The translations under genes and the position numbers were made by a program. A DNA stretch of 64,000 nucleotides, from assembly GCF_051201685.1 (NCBI RefSeq), contig NZ_CP179213.1, positions 2,232,001 to 2,296,000 of the forward strand. Reading direction: 5' to 3'. The notes beneath the pieces were generated by a model, which saw only the letters and a program-made list of their open reading frames with translations, was not told where the DNA came from and searched no databases. This document shows, in pieces, positions 44,658 to 53,313 of this stretch. The number at the start of each line of letters is the position of its first letter. The stretch's first letter is position 1. The stretch is from Luminiphilus sp051201685 (GTDB lineage Bacteria > Pseudomonadota > Gammaproteobacteria > Pseudomonadales > Halieaceae).

Positions 44658-45761
44658 ATGCCACTTGCTTCGATTCCAGAAATCATAGACGACATTCGAG
44701 CCGGACGTATGGTGGTTCTCATGGACGATGAGGACCGCGAAAACGAGGGTGATCTGATCATCGCCGCCGAGAAGGTCACCCCGGAAATCGTCAACTTTAT
44801 GGCGACCGAAGCCTGTGGGTTGATTTGCATGCCAATCACCCAAGAGAAAGCGCGTCAGCTGCGAATTCCCCTTATGGTGCGTGACAACCGCTCACAGCAC
44901 GAGACCAACTTCACAGTATCTATTGATGCCAGCGAGCAAATTGGCCCCGGGGTAAGTGCGCAACAGCGATCACATACCATCTCTCAGGCCGTGGCTCACG
45001 ATGCACAGCCCTCAGATATTAGGCAACCCGGCCATATCTTTCCGCTGGTCGCAAAACCCGGTGGCGTTTTGCGTCGAGCTGGCCACACCGAAGCCGGTGT
45101 CGATTTGGCACGAATGGCCGGCTGCGAGCCAGCAGCCGTGATTGTCGAGATTATGAATGCTGACGGCACCATGGCACGGCGCCCACAGCTAGAGGTTTTC
45201 GCAGAGCAACATGATCTGAAAATGGGCACCATTGCTGACCTTATCGAATACCGCTCGCTCCACGAGCATTCAGTAGAGATGGGTGAAAGCCATGAAGTCG
45301 ACACCGAATGGGGCAGATTTACACTTCATACCTTTCGGGATCTGATAGACGACACCCCACATTTTGCACTGCAGCGCGGCACGATAGACCCTGAAAAAAC
45401 GGTGCCTGTGAGAGTACAGTCTGTCGACTTACTGCGCGATATATTGGGAACGCAGCTGGGTGAGGGCCGCACCGGCTGGTCTTATCGCTCAGCCATGCAA
45501 TGCATTGCTGAGGCCCATGAAGGCGTCGTCGTGCTCGTTGGACAACCAACATCATCCGAGCAAGTGCTGACAGATGTCCATCAGTTCCTCAGTAGTGGCG
45601 CGCCACCGCCTCAACCACAAAACTACCGACTCATAGGTACTGGGGCGCAGATTCTCCGACATCTCGGCGTCAGCCGCATGGCACTGCTGTCGGCACCGAT
45701 ACGCTTCAATGCGCTCTCGGGCTTCAACCTTGAGGTGACTGAATTCTTAAGCCCGCCCTAA
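44658..45761 (+). CDS. RibBA-like protein with degenerate domains
   Basis: A 367-residue protein. Residues 1-200 are a DHBP synthase domain: MDDEDRENEGDLI near residue 22 and GHTEAGVDLARMAG near residue 140 are intact, but the loop normally TTGxSxxDR is here GPGVSAQQRSHT. The C-terminal part corresponds to GTP cyclohydrolase II, yet the zinc Cys triad is missing: the segment VRVQSVDLLRDILGTQLGEG has no Cys, and the RGIGL region is absent. So it can have at most one activity of riboflavin synthesis, and the first domain may also be altered. Its coupling to a thiolase gene, not a rib operon, is odd. Confidence 0.85.
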   Translation: MPLASIPEIIDDIRAGRMVVLMDDEDRENEGDLIIAAEKVTPEIVNFMATEACGLICMPITQEKARQLRIPLMVRDNRSQHETNFTVSIDASEQIGPGVSAQQRSHTISQAVAHDAQPSDIRQPGHIFPLVAKPGGVLRRAGHTEAGVDLARMAGCEPAAVIVEIMNADGTMARRPQLEVFAEQHDLKMGTIADLIEYRSLHEHSVEMGESHEVDTEWGRFTLHTFRDLIDDTPHFALQRGTIDPEKTVPVRVQSVDLLRDILGTQLGEGRTGWSYRSAMQCIAEAHEGVVVLVGQPTSSEQVLTDVHQFLSSGAPPPQPQNYRLIGTGAQILRHLGVSRMALLSAPIRFNALSGFNLEVTEFLSPP

Positions 45762-45774
45762 GTCAGGCGGGTTT
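45752..45774. terminator. Hairpin between convergent genes
   Basis: CCCGCC (45752-45757) pairs with GGCGGG (45766-45771) around CTAAGTCA, followed by TTT. It overlaps the last codons of the RibBA-like gene and lies just before the end of the convergent nitroreductase gene. A short terminator is likely. Confidence 0.5.
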
Positions 45775-45777
45775 AGC

Positions 45778-46461
45778 TCAGTTTGAAAAACTCACGACAT
45801 CACCCAAGGCAGCGCGATCAGTTATCGCTTGATTGGCTGCCGCCTCGCTATCGGGATAGCCGAAGGATAAGCCGAACAAGAGCATTTGTTCGTCTGGAAT
45901 GTTCAGCGCCGGTTTAATAACGTGGGCCATAAAACCCAGAGCAGTTTGGGGACAAGAACCGAGTCCATGGGCGGACAAGCCCAGCATAACCGTTTGCGTA
46001 AACATGCCTAAGTCGCAGGCTTCTCTCAAGCCAAAGGCTTTGGGCATAGTAAAAAAGGCGACGCCAGGGGCATCAAAGAATCGAAAATTGTTGAGAAACC
46101 ACGCCTGCCGCTCTGTTTTTTGCTCTCTTGGGATGCCGAGAGCGTCATACAGCGCTTTAGCTGAGGCGTACTGGCGATCACGATAAACACCTTCATATTT
46201 GCCGTCGTAGGGATGATCCACACCAATATCTCCGGCAACAAAACGCTGAGGCAGCTCTTCTCGAAGGGCGTCTAACGTAGACCCTGTTGCAACGTGCACA
46301 AACCACGGCTGGGTGTTGCAGTTGCTGGGCGCCTGCATAGCGGTCTCAAAAATACTTTTTAAAAGCGCCATGGGCACCGGCTGATCCGTGAAGGCCCGTA
46401 TCGAACGGCGCGCTTTTGCCACCGCGGCAAACTGCTCTCCAAGATTGAGGGGTGCCGTCAT
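45778..46461 (-). CDS. Nitroreductase family protein
   Basis: A 227-residue FMN enzyme. RRSIRAFTDQPVPM near residue 14-27 and APSNCNTQPWFVHVATGS near residue 40-57 bind FMN. The C-terminal GLSFGYPDSEAA (near residue 198) is typical of the larger oxygen-insensitive nitroreductase type, and GLGSCPQTALG gives a further flavin contact. It likely reduces quinones, enones or nitro compounds using NAD(P)H. It stands downstream of a YvcK/CofD-like gene on the same strand, 43 bp away. Confidence 0.9.
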   Translation of the reverse strand: MTAPLNLGEQFAAVAKARRSIRAFTDQPVPMALLKSIFETAMQAPSNCNTQPWFVHVATGSTLDALREELPQRFVAGDIGVDHPYDGKYEGVYRDRQYASAKALYDALGIPREQKTERQAWFLNNFRFFDAPGVAFFTMPKAFGLREACDLGMFTQTVMLGLSAHGLGSCPQTALGFMAHVIKPALNIPDEQMLLFGLSFGYPDSEAAANQAITDRAALGDVVSFSN

Positions 46462-46504
46462 TTTAAACTCCTGACAAGTAGATGATTTAAGTATGAAAGT
46501 GCTT

Positions 46505-47707
46505 TTAGGCCAGTGAAAGTAAAACCTGCGCTAAACGATCATCGTCATAATAGGGGGCACTCAACTTTGTTACCAATGGTAGTTCCAGCAACTCGATGCC
46601 CAGAGTTTTTAGCAGTCCCGAATCAATCTCATAGGGGTAATGTGAACGTTCCACATCGATCACCACATAATTTAACAAATCCGACACCGGTGCAGACGCG
46701 CCACCCCGCCGCAACTGAGAAATTAGGGTCTCAATCATAGTGACAAAATCCATGCCCAATTGCTCAGGATCAACACCAATGTTCGGAATAAATATTTTAG
46801 GACAAGAAGCTTTAGCAACGGCCTCGGCAACTCCTGCAGGCAATAGGTTGGCCATAAGACTGGAATAAAAGCTGCCGGGGGCGTAACAAATAATATCGGC
46901 CCCTGCGATGAGCTGACTGGTTTCTTGATTGACCTGAACTGTAATCGGTTGGTGCTCGCCAGCGCTATCAGTTAAAAAGATCGAATGCACCGGTGACGGA
47001 ATATCGGGATGTTCTTTCCCTGTGAGTAAATGCTGGCCGACAAACGTATGCCCATCGGTCAAATTTACGCCCAGATGTAGCGAGTCGTTAACAATGCCGC
47101 GAACGGTGCCTCGAATATTGAGCAGTTCTGAGAAGCGCTGAAGGCTTGCGGCCAGATCATTGTCGTGAGCAAGATACCCTCCGGCGAGCACCAAATTGCC
47201 AATGGAAGCCTGCCGCAAATCAAAGCTCTCAGGGAGGTGCTGCCAGAGACAGTCCAATTGCTCCATAATTTGTTGCCGTACCGCAAAGGGAATGCTGGAG
47301 ATCAACTGATGCTGGCCTGAGACAATATCGCCAAGCTCTCTGTGTAACGCCTCATCGGTGCCCTCTGCTGAGAGCCGGTACTGCAAAAGCTGGCATACAT
47401 CGCTGTAATGGGGCGCTGATTGATCTGCCAATGCCAACAGCCTGTGGCGCAGATCACCAATCCCCGGCATATCAAATGCATGGCGCAGGGCTGCCGAACT
47501 GCCACCACTGTCAAATGGTGTGATCAGGTGAATGCTGTTGTGAGTGTAAGCCGTAATTTGTCGACTCAAACCATTGAGGGCTGAACCGCCGCTAAAAAAC
47601 AATGCGCGGGGACCCTGCTCAGGCGCTGCAAAATCACGCCTTATTTTGAAGGAATCCGTAACCAACTCAGGATTTTTCGGGGTTTGGGTCGAACTTGTCT
47701 GCAACAT
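46505..47707 (-). CDS. YvcK/CofD-like protein (gluconeogenesis factor type)
   Basis: A 400-residue protein of the CofD/YvcK fold. FFSGGSALNGLSRQ near residue 39 is the glycine-rich nucleotide- or sugar-binding turn, followed by TPFDSGGSSAALR near residue 64 and GNLVLAGGYLAHD near residue 168. YvcK binds UDP-sugars and influences cell-wall synthesis and carbon use in Firmicutes; the long proteobacterial form is not studied to my knowledge. It is cytosolic. The gene stands opposite the small protein gene at 47945. Confidence 0.85.
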   Translation of the reverse strand: MLQTSSTQTPKNPELVTDSFKIRRDFAAPEQGPRALFFSGGSALNGLSRQITAYTHNSIHLITPFDSGGSSAALRHAFDMPGIGDLRHRLLALADQSAPHYSDVCQLLQYRLSAEGTDEALHRELGDIVSGQHQLISSIPFAVRQQIMEQLDCLWQHLPESFDLRQASIGNLVLAGGYLAHDNDLAASLQRFSELLNIRGTVRGIVNDSLHLGVNLTDGHTFVGQHLLTGKEHPDIPSPVHSIFLTDSAGEHQPITVQVNQETSQLIAGADIICYAPGSFYSSLMANLLPAGVAEAVAKASCPKIFIPNIGVDPEQLGMDFVTMIETLISQLRRGGASAPVSDLLNYVVIDVERSHYPYEIDSGLLKTLGIELLELPLVTKLSAPYYDDDRLAQVLLSLA

Positions 47708-47944
47708 GAACCGCAGTGTCAGTGCTGGCTATGCAACAGGCAAGCCCACAAAGACCCTTTTTAACGGGCAATATTTCCCCTTGTCACAGCGATTCAGCAC
47801 GAATAAAGCAGGTTTTTGTGTTTCAGAAGCGCCTCTACCAGGGGTGATATTAATCACACTTTTGGGTATAGTTTTCGGGCTGCCTTATTTGCCAAGAGCA
47901 CAACAGACCGCGCATAAGAAAACTTACCAGCACAGGCACTCACA

Positions 47945-48205
47945 ATGACACAAGCCGGCGAAAATCTTGAAGAATCCTGCAAACGCGGATTCAAAGCAGA
48001 AGTCCCCTTCGGCTACGAGACGCTACTGACCGACGGCCAGCGTCGTCGCTTGGACGAGTGCCGCGAGCTAGGCTGGGAATTGCAATTTATTAGGCGATCT
48101 TTGGCTAATTGCCCCACCGTGGTAGTGCGAGATGCGCGGGGGCGTCAAAGTTGGCGCATATGCGATGATGGCTCCTTGGAATCCTTTGCAGAAAATCGAG
48201 GCTAG
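47945..48205 (+). CDS. Small conserved-looking protein of unknown function
   Basis: An 86-residue protein. The central part LTDGQRRRLDECRELGWELQ is helical, and the C-terminal part VVVRDARGRQSWRICDDG looks like a beta hairpin. The start at ATG 47945 lacks a clear ribosome binding site. I do not recognise the family. It is between the YvcK-like gene (divergent) and the MOSC gene (convergent). Confidence 0.5.
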   Translation: MTQAGENLEESCKRGFKAEVPFGYETLLTDGQRRRLDECRELGWELQFIRRSLANCPTVVVRDARGRQSWRICDDGSLESFAENRG

Positions 48206-48228
48206 AACCCCTGCTCAGCCCAGACCGA

Positions 48229-48252
48229 TCAGGTCAGATCAGATCAGATCAA
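48229..48252. repeat. Short GATCA tandem repeat
   Basis: GATCA recurs at five-base steps (CAGGTCAGATCAGATCAGATCA), giving three clustered GATC sites. It covers the stop codon of the MOSC gene. Confidence 0.8.
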
Positions 48253-49083
48253 TTCTAGGGTTTGACCAGGCTTTACAGTTCCGGCTTTCACAACCCTAGC
48301 GTAGACACCCAAATTGCCTTCGGCCTCTTTAACGAGGTGGCGCATGATCGCGGTATCCCGTGGCAAATCAGCAGTAGCCTGTGTCGTCATTGAACAACGA
48401 GGGCAAGATCCCACGATCTCAACAACAGCCTCTCCAATTTTTAGCTGTTTCCCAACCCATGCCTGCTCCGGGAATACCGAGCTATCGTCAACCGCATCAA
48501 TTAACAAATTGGGCCTGAATCGCCGAGGATCAAATTGCGCATCGGGGTGTAGCTTTGCCAAGGAGGCCATCGACTGATACGTCATTAGTAATAGAGGAAA
48601 CGCATCAAAGTAGGTGCCCGGCGGCGACTCAAACTCCAACACTTCGGCAAACAGGGTCAAGTCAGGAATGGGTTCACCGGGAAGCCGCCCAAAAACGGCC
48701 ATCAGTTCCTGCTCAAAATCTTCGTCATCGGGGGCACCGCGTCGATAGTGCTCTAAATTATCTGCAGGTAAGAGGGGCCACAACGTCACAGGGTGGCCAA
48801 GCTTCTCGGATAACCATTCATGCACATCGTCACTGTTAGCGGCGCAGCTGTCGCCATCGGGAGCCGTAATCATTGGCGCAGAGCCCACGCGGGTAGCCGC
48901 ACTAAACATCATCAATTGGGGCAGTTTTTTACCCCCTCTGATTCCCCCCCGCTTCTCATCGCGAGTGGCCCAGATACGGTCACCCGGTATTCCTTTATCA
49001 CCTAAAGCCGCCTCCGATAAAGATTCGCCCAACATGGATTTCACGGGATAGCGCAACAGTTCACGAAGATGCAGGGACGGCAT
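48244..49083 (-). CDS. MOSC domain-containing protein
   Basis: ATG 49083 (MPSLHLRELLRYPVKSML) was chosen as GGAG stands nine bases upstream; 279 residues. The N-terminal beta barrel (residues 1-110) includes YPVKSMLGESLSEA and GDRIWATRDEKRGG. The MOSC domain has the Cys in VGSCPRCSMTTQA near residue 230, the presumed molybdenum cofactor or sulfur-carrier site, and the C-terminal NLGVYARVVKAGTV. Such proteins (YcbX type) reduce N-hydroxylated compounds or carry sulfur. The partner is likely a ferredoxin or flavoprotein reductase elsewhere. Confidence 0.88.
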   Translation of the reverse strand: MPSLHLRELLRYPVKSMLGESLSEAALGDKGIPGDRIWATRDEKRGGIRGGKKLPQLMMFSAATRVGSAPMITAPDGDSCAANSDDVHEWLSEKLGHPVTLWPLLPADNLEHYRRGAPDDEDFEQELMAVFGRLPGEPIPDLTLFAEVLEFESPPGTYFDAFPLLLMTYQSMASLAKLHPDAQFDPRRFRPNLLIDAVDDSSVFPEQAWVGKQLKIGEAVVEIVGSCPRCSMTTQATADLPRDTAIMRHLVKEAEGNLGVYARVVKAGTVKPGQTLELI

Positions 49084-49470
49084 AAAGATTATCTCCAAAA
49101 GGTCTGGCAGACAGCATAAACGTATCGAAGCGGTTGATGCAGCTGTATTGATAGCGACCCTACTCACATCTTCAGCCCCCAACATGGGTTGGCTACCAAA
49201 AACTTATCGGGCCGCAATCTTCAACTGGGTTGCCACAACTGTTTGATGCGCTCCACTGCAAAAAACGCTGAACGCTTTGCGCTCCTCGTCCATAAACACA
49301 CATTCTTTCCATACACCTGAGACCGCTGGCAACTCCGAAGAATCTGATCTTTATCTGCTTTAAGCAAGGGGCAAGCGCTCTTTGCTAGACAGCATCCTTG
49401 CTCTTGCCTCAATCAATGGCCATGATCATCGTGTGGCCCTTTCCAAAAAGACCTATAGGAGCTTGTTTCA

Positions 49471-50355
49471 ATGCCCATCAGTTCTTTAGAACCCTCGGTA
49501 GAAGCTGCAACGGCGACCGAAGTGCTGCGGCGCGATGGTGCAGTGATTATTAAAAATCTCGCCGCGCCTGAACTTATCCGGTCTGTGAGCGCAGAATTAC
49601 GGGATAAGTTTGATGCAGACCGAGGGACCGAACACTCGGGCTTTGATGGCTCGCTGACCTTGCGCTGCTCTGCGTCGTTGCTACGAGCTGCACCAAGCGC
49701 AGCTGATCTGATGGACCATAACATGCTCATTGCCATCGCGGACGCCATACTGCTGCCCCATTGTGCCACCTATCAACTGGGGAGTATGACCGGCATTGAA
49801 ATCCATCCCGGCGAGAAGGCCCAACCCCTACACCGTGATGATTCGCTTTACCCCATAGAAATATCAGGACTGGAACTTCAAATTGGCGTCATGTGGGCGT
49901 TAGATGATTTTACTGAAGAAAATGGCGGCACTCGCGTGGTACCCAATAGCCACCGCTTTATGCGGTCTTGGCATCTGCCCGACCTCTCCGCCTGGGAGTC
50001 TACAGTGATGCCTTCTGGCTCTGCGCTATTTTATCTGGGATCCACGTGGCACGGTGGCGGCGCCAATAACAGCACCGCACCTCGGGCCGGCTTAATTAAT
50101 ACCTACTCACTAGGCTGGCTACGACAAGAATCGAACCATTACCTCGAATTGCCTTCCAGTACCGCTATGCAGTTTACCCCTCGTCAGCGTGCACTGCTGG
50201 GTTATACGGCCCACGGGTGCGGTGACGATAGCATTGGTAAATACGATGGTGATGACTGTCCCGCTTGGCTAGACACCCCACCCGAACCGGCTTGGCGCGA
50301 CGAGCGTGGTCAAGTTGGAACCGCAGAAAATGTACAAGCCCAGTCCGGCGATTAA
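49471..50355 (+). CDS. Phytanoyl-CoA dioxygenase (PhyH) family protein
   Basis: A 294-residue iron/2-oxoglutarate oxygenase. HRDD near residue 120 supplies the His and Asp ligands, WHGGGANNS near residue 193 the distal His, and the Arg of RAGLINTYSLGWLR the 2-oxoglutarate contact. AGGAG stands ten bases before the ATG. The substrate may be a fatty acid, a halogenated compound or an amino acid derivative; PhyH proteins vary widely. The convergent APC permease gene overlaps its end by four bases. Confidence 0.88.
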   Translation: MPISSLEPSVEAATATEVLRRDGAVIIKNLAAPELIRSVSAELRDKFDADRGTEHSGFDGSLTLRCSASLLRAAPSAADLMDHNMLIAIADAILLPHCATYQLGSMTGIEIHPGEKAQPLHRDDSLYPIEISGLELQIGVMWALDDFTEENGGTRVVPNSHRFMRSWHLPDLSAWESTVMPSGSALFYLGSTWHGGGANNSTAPRAGLINTYSLGWLRQESNHYLELPSSTAMQFTPRQRALLGYTAHGCGDDSIGKYDGDDCPAWLDTPPEPAWRDERGQVGTAENVQAQSGD

Positions 50356-51656
50356 CGACCGGTCTGCCGGCGAGTGAGGTAGCGATATACCGGCCATGCC
50401 ACCAGTATCATCGCGAGCGCGTAGAGGGCGGTTTGACGCTCTGCGTAGGCCTGAAATGCCGTAATAACCGACCAGCCCAGCAAACAAAAATACGTGCTGT
50501 ATGGGTGCGCCCAAGCAAGATAGGGGCGATCTACATTAGGCTCTGTTCTCTTCAAGATTAGAACGCCAACGATCAGCGCTAGATACAGCGGCACATAGAA
50601 AAATATCGAGAGCAGCAGAAGAAAATCGAAGCCACCAACCATAATCAGAACGACCACGAGCAACCAGGTGATGAGCACAGCAAAGATCGGATTACCGCCT
50701 CGTCCCTGTTTGCCTACCTGTTTTGACGCCAGACCATCAACCGCGAGTGCCTGTAATATTCTTGAGCCACTCATGTATTCTAAATTTTGATGGCTGAGCA
50801 GAATGAGGATGGCAGCGACAACAATCAGATCGCCCGCTAGCGGAAAATTAGCGAACTCTAACGCCGTTGCCAGTGCTAACTCACTGCCCGCGAGGGGCGT
50901 TAACCCCGTGCTGTGCACTAAGGCGAAATTAATCAGCATGTATAGACCAATGACAACCACCAACCCCTTGATGCTGGCTCTGGCAGCGGCACCGGCTCCC
51001 CCTTTCACTTCACCATTGAAATACGAAGCATAGATCCAGCCATCGTAGGTAAAAATAATGGCCGCTATGACAATGCTCCACTTACTAAGCGGGGTATCTG
51101 AGGGCTGCCAAGGAATTACCTCACCGCTAATTCCCGGGGCCACCAATAACGCCAGGGACAGTGCGACAATGATGAGACCAATCGCAGAGGTTGCGACCTC
51201 CTGAATGATGGCACCAAAGGAAATCCCTTTGAGCTGGATTGCGGCAAAAACACTTGTCACTGCAATCGCGAGTAACACGCGCCATTCTTCAGCTTGCGGA
51301 ATCAAAATAGCTATAAAGGTGACAATCACCACGGCCTTTAACGCGAGATCTGCTGCAAAACTCAACCAATCGATCCAGCCCAAAACGAAGCCGGCAAAAG
51401 GGCCATAAGCACGGCGCACCAAAGCATAAGTGCCACCAGACCGGGGTGTCATACCCAGTAATTCGGCCACAACAGAGGTGGTGAGCAAAACAAAAAGGCC
51501 AGAAAAGAACCACAGCCCCAGATACAGGGTGGGCTCAGGGATCGCCTGGGCGATTTCTCCAGGCCCGCGTAAAATCCCCAAACCAATGACACCGCCGACC
51601 GTGACGGCCAGAACAAACCGTGAGGGGAGTTTTCTCACTGCAGGGCTATCGCTCAC
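50352..51656 (-). CDS. APC family amino acid permease
   Basis: A 434-residue inner-membrane protein with twelve or so spans and GTG start. The first span motif VTVGGVIGLGILRGPGEIA near residue 18-36 matches the APC unwound helix that binds the substrate amino group. SGGTYALVRRAYGPFAGFVLGW near residue 72-93 is the conserved second block. It resembles the LAT/YfnA type, which moves neutral or cationic amino acids. Co-location with the PhyH gene might suggest a shared substrate, but they are convergent and so separately transcribed. Confidence 0.9.
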   Translation of the reverse strand: MSDSPAVRKLPSRFVLAVTVGGVIGLGILRGPGEIAQAIPEPTLYLGLWFFSGLFVLLTTSVVAELLGMTPRSGGTYALVRRAYGPFAGFVLGWIDWLSFAADLALKAVVIVTFIAILIPQAEEWRVLLAIAVTSVFAAIQLKGISFGAIIQEVATSAIGLIIVALSLALLVAPGISGEVIPWQPSDTPLSKWSIVIAAIIFTYDGWIYASYFNGEVKGGAGAAARASIKGLVVVIGLYMLINFALVHSTGLTPLAGSELALATALEFANFPLAGDLIVVAAILILLSHQNLEYMSGSRILQALAVDGLASKQVGKQGRGGNPIFAVLITWLLVVVLIMVGGFDFLLLLSIFFYVPLYLALIVGVLILKRTEPNVDRPYLAWAHPYSTYFCLLGWSVITAFQAYAERQTALYALAMILVAWPVYRYLTRRQTGR

Positions 51657-51739
51657 AAATAAACCGGCATTAAGGGCTCGCTTTAATTAGGTGATGCCTC
51701 ACCATAGAGTAAAAGCACTCGCCGAGTCGCGGTATTTAT

Positions 51740-52600
51740 TTAAGCGTCAGGTTCGTCAGCGCTGCGAATTCTCGCCTGACGTTCTTCCTCTTCCTCAAAT
51801 GCTGCTTTAATTTCTAGCAATACGCTATCGACGTCAGCCGACGTCTGGTCATCCTCAAAGTACCCTGTTAATTGGCTCTCTGGGTGCAGCTCGCCCTCTT
51901 CATACAGCGCCCACATTTCTTTAGCGTATTGCGTATCGAGCAGTTCAGGAGCAGAGAGTCCATAGTAAGCGGTCATATTATTGACGTCGCGCTCTAACAT
52001 GGATTTAGCGTGGTTGTTTGCGGCTGCATCTACCGCCTGGGGGAGATCGATGATGACAGGGCCATAATCGTCTACCAGCACGTTAAATTCAGACAGGTCG
52101 CCATGCACTAGACCAGCACACAACATTTTAACCACGTAGCCCATCATGACTTCGTGGTCCTCGAGAGCCTGTTCACGGGTTAGCAGTACGTCATTGAGGC
52201 GTGGCGCAACCTCACCATCCTCCGTAGTGACAAGCTCCATGAGCAAGACGCCGTCAAAACAACCGTAAGGCGTCGGCACACGGACACCAGCCCGGTCTAA
52301 TTTATAAAGCGCGTCGACCTCGGCATTGTGCCAAGCCTCTTCCTGCTGTTTGCGTCCATACTTTGAACGCTTTTCCATTGCCCGCTGGCGCCGGCTATTG
52401 CGCCCCTTACGCCCTTCCTGATACTCGACCGCCTGCTTGAAGCTACGCTTCGCCGCTTCTTTGTACACTTTAGCGCAGCGAATTTCTCGACCACAGCGCA
52501 CGACATAGACCGTGGCTTCTTTGCCACTCATTAGCTGGCGCAGCACTTCATCGACAACCCCATCTTCGACTAGGGGGATAATGCGTTTAGGGATTTTCAT
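51740..52600 (-). CDS. RIO-type serine protein kinase
   Basis: ATG 52600 (MKIPKRIIPLVEDGVVDEVL) fits known bacterial members; an in-frame TTG at 52621 adds seven residues. The product has 286 residues. The ATP-binding region includes LMSGKEATVYVVRCG and KVYKEA (Lys). The catalytic loop is LVHGDLSEFNVLVDD near residue 165 with Asp and Asn, and the metal Asp is in IIDLPQAVD near residue 183. The basic segment EGRKGRNSRRQRAMEKRSKYGRKQ is typical of this group. Bacterial RIO kinases are linked to ribosome maturation or stress. The acidic C-terminus is variable. Confidence 0.92.
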   Translation of the reverse strand: MKIPKRIIPLVEDGVVDEVLRQLMSGKEATVYVVRCGREIRCAKVYKEAAKRSFKQAVEYQEGRKGRNSRRQRAMEKRSKYGRKQQEEAWHNAEVDALYKLDRAGVRVPTPYGCFDGVLLMELVTTEDGEVAPRLNDVLLTREQALEDHEVMMGYVVKMLCAGLVHGDLSEFNVLVDDYGPVIIDLPQAVDAAANNHAKSMLERDVNNMTAYYGLSAPELLDTQYAKEMWALYEEGELHPESQLTGYFEDDQTSADVDSVLLEIKAAFEEEEERQARIRSADEPDA

Positions 52601-53313
52601 GAGTCGGTTAGGCAACGCCAAAAATTAGTGATCACTGCATCGCCGGCTACACCGACGGATTATTATATTGAGTAACGCCACACGCACTGAGATATGAAAA
52701 TACCAACTCGTCATCGCCCAGCTTTTCATTGGGTAACGAACCACTCGCAGCCAGCTGTTAAAGCACTAGATAACCCTCGGTTTTCTCTAGCCATGTTCGC
52801 TGCTTGCGGGATGGAGTTTACAACATAAATTGCAGAGCGCGTTGATACGTCGGAATAGACCCCCAACTGAGTTAGTGGCAGGGGTATTAAGGTGCCAAAA
52901 TGCTGAATAACTCCTCAAACTGTAACGCTATGGTTAAGAAGGTGCGTTAACCATAACCGGGAGCACAACCTCCTGGTCTTTGGGATTTAACCGCAGTAAC
53001 TGCCGTCACAAAACTCCCATCGTTGCCCTTGGCCCAGTTCCCGGCTGATAGCTTCACCTAATGCAGGCGCGCTAGCACACTACCTAACCCTGCGTATTTG
53101 CATCCGTCCCAGAGTGCGACAAACCGTTTTGCCGACTGATAGCCCCAAGAAACGTCGCAACTCGCAGTCGAGCAAAGTGCGATCTAAATTAGAGCCTCCT
53201 GTCCAAACGAGCTGACAATCAACGATACCTGCAACAAGAGCTCCACTGGCAAAGGTTACGGTTGCGACTCTCCCACCTCCCACGTACTAACCACACCCTC
53301 GCGACTCACGCCA
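52601..53313. other. Long intergenic region with possible gene remnant
   Basis: This 713-bp stretch has no gene I can support. On the minus strand one frame between 53283 and about 52990 reads as two pieces split by a single TAG at 53082-53080: VDCQLVWTGGSNLDRTLLDC in the first and APALGEAISRELGQGQRWEF, ending CDGSYCG, in the second. The amino-acid composition is protein-like, so this may be a decayed gene, but no family is recognised. Confidence 0.35.

Noticed and set aside
47574..47948. A 124-residue plus-strand frame upstream of the 86-residue gene
   Set aside because: Its first part is antisense to the YvcK-like gene start and the rest lacks coding character or a ribosome binding site.
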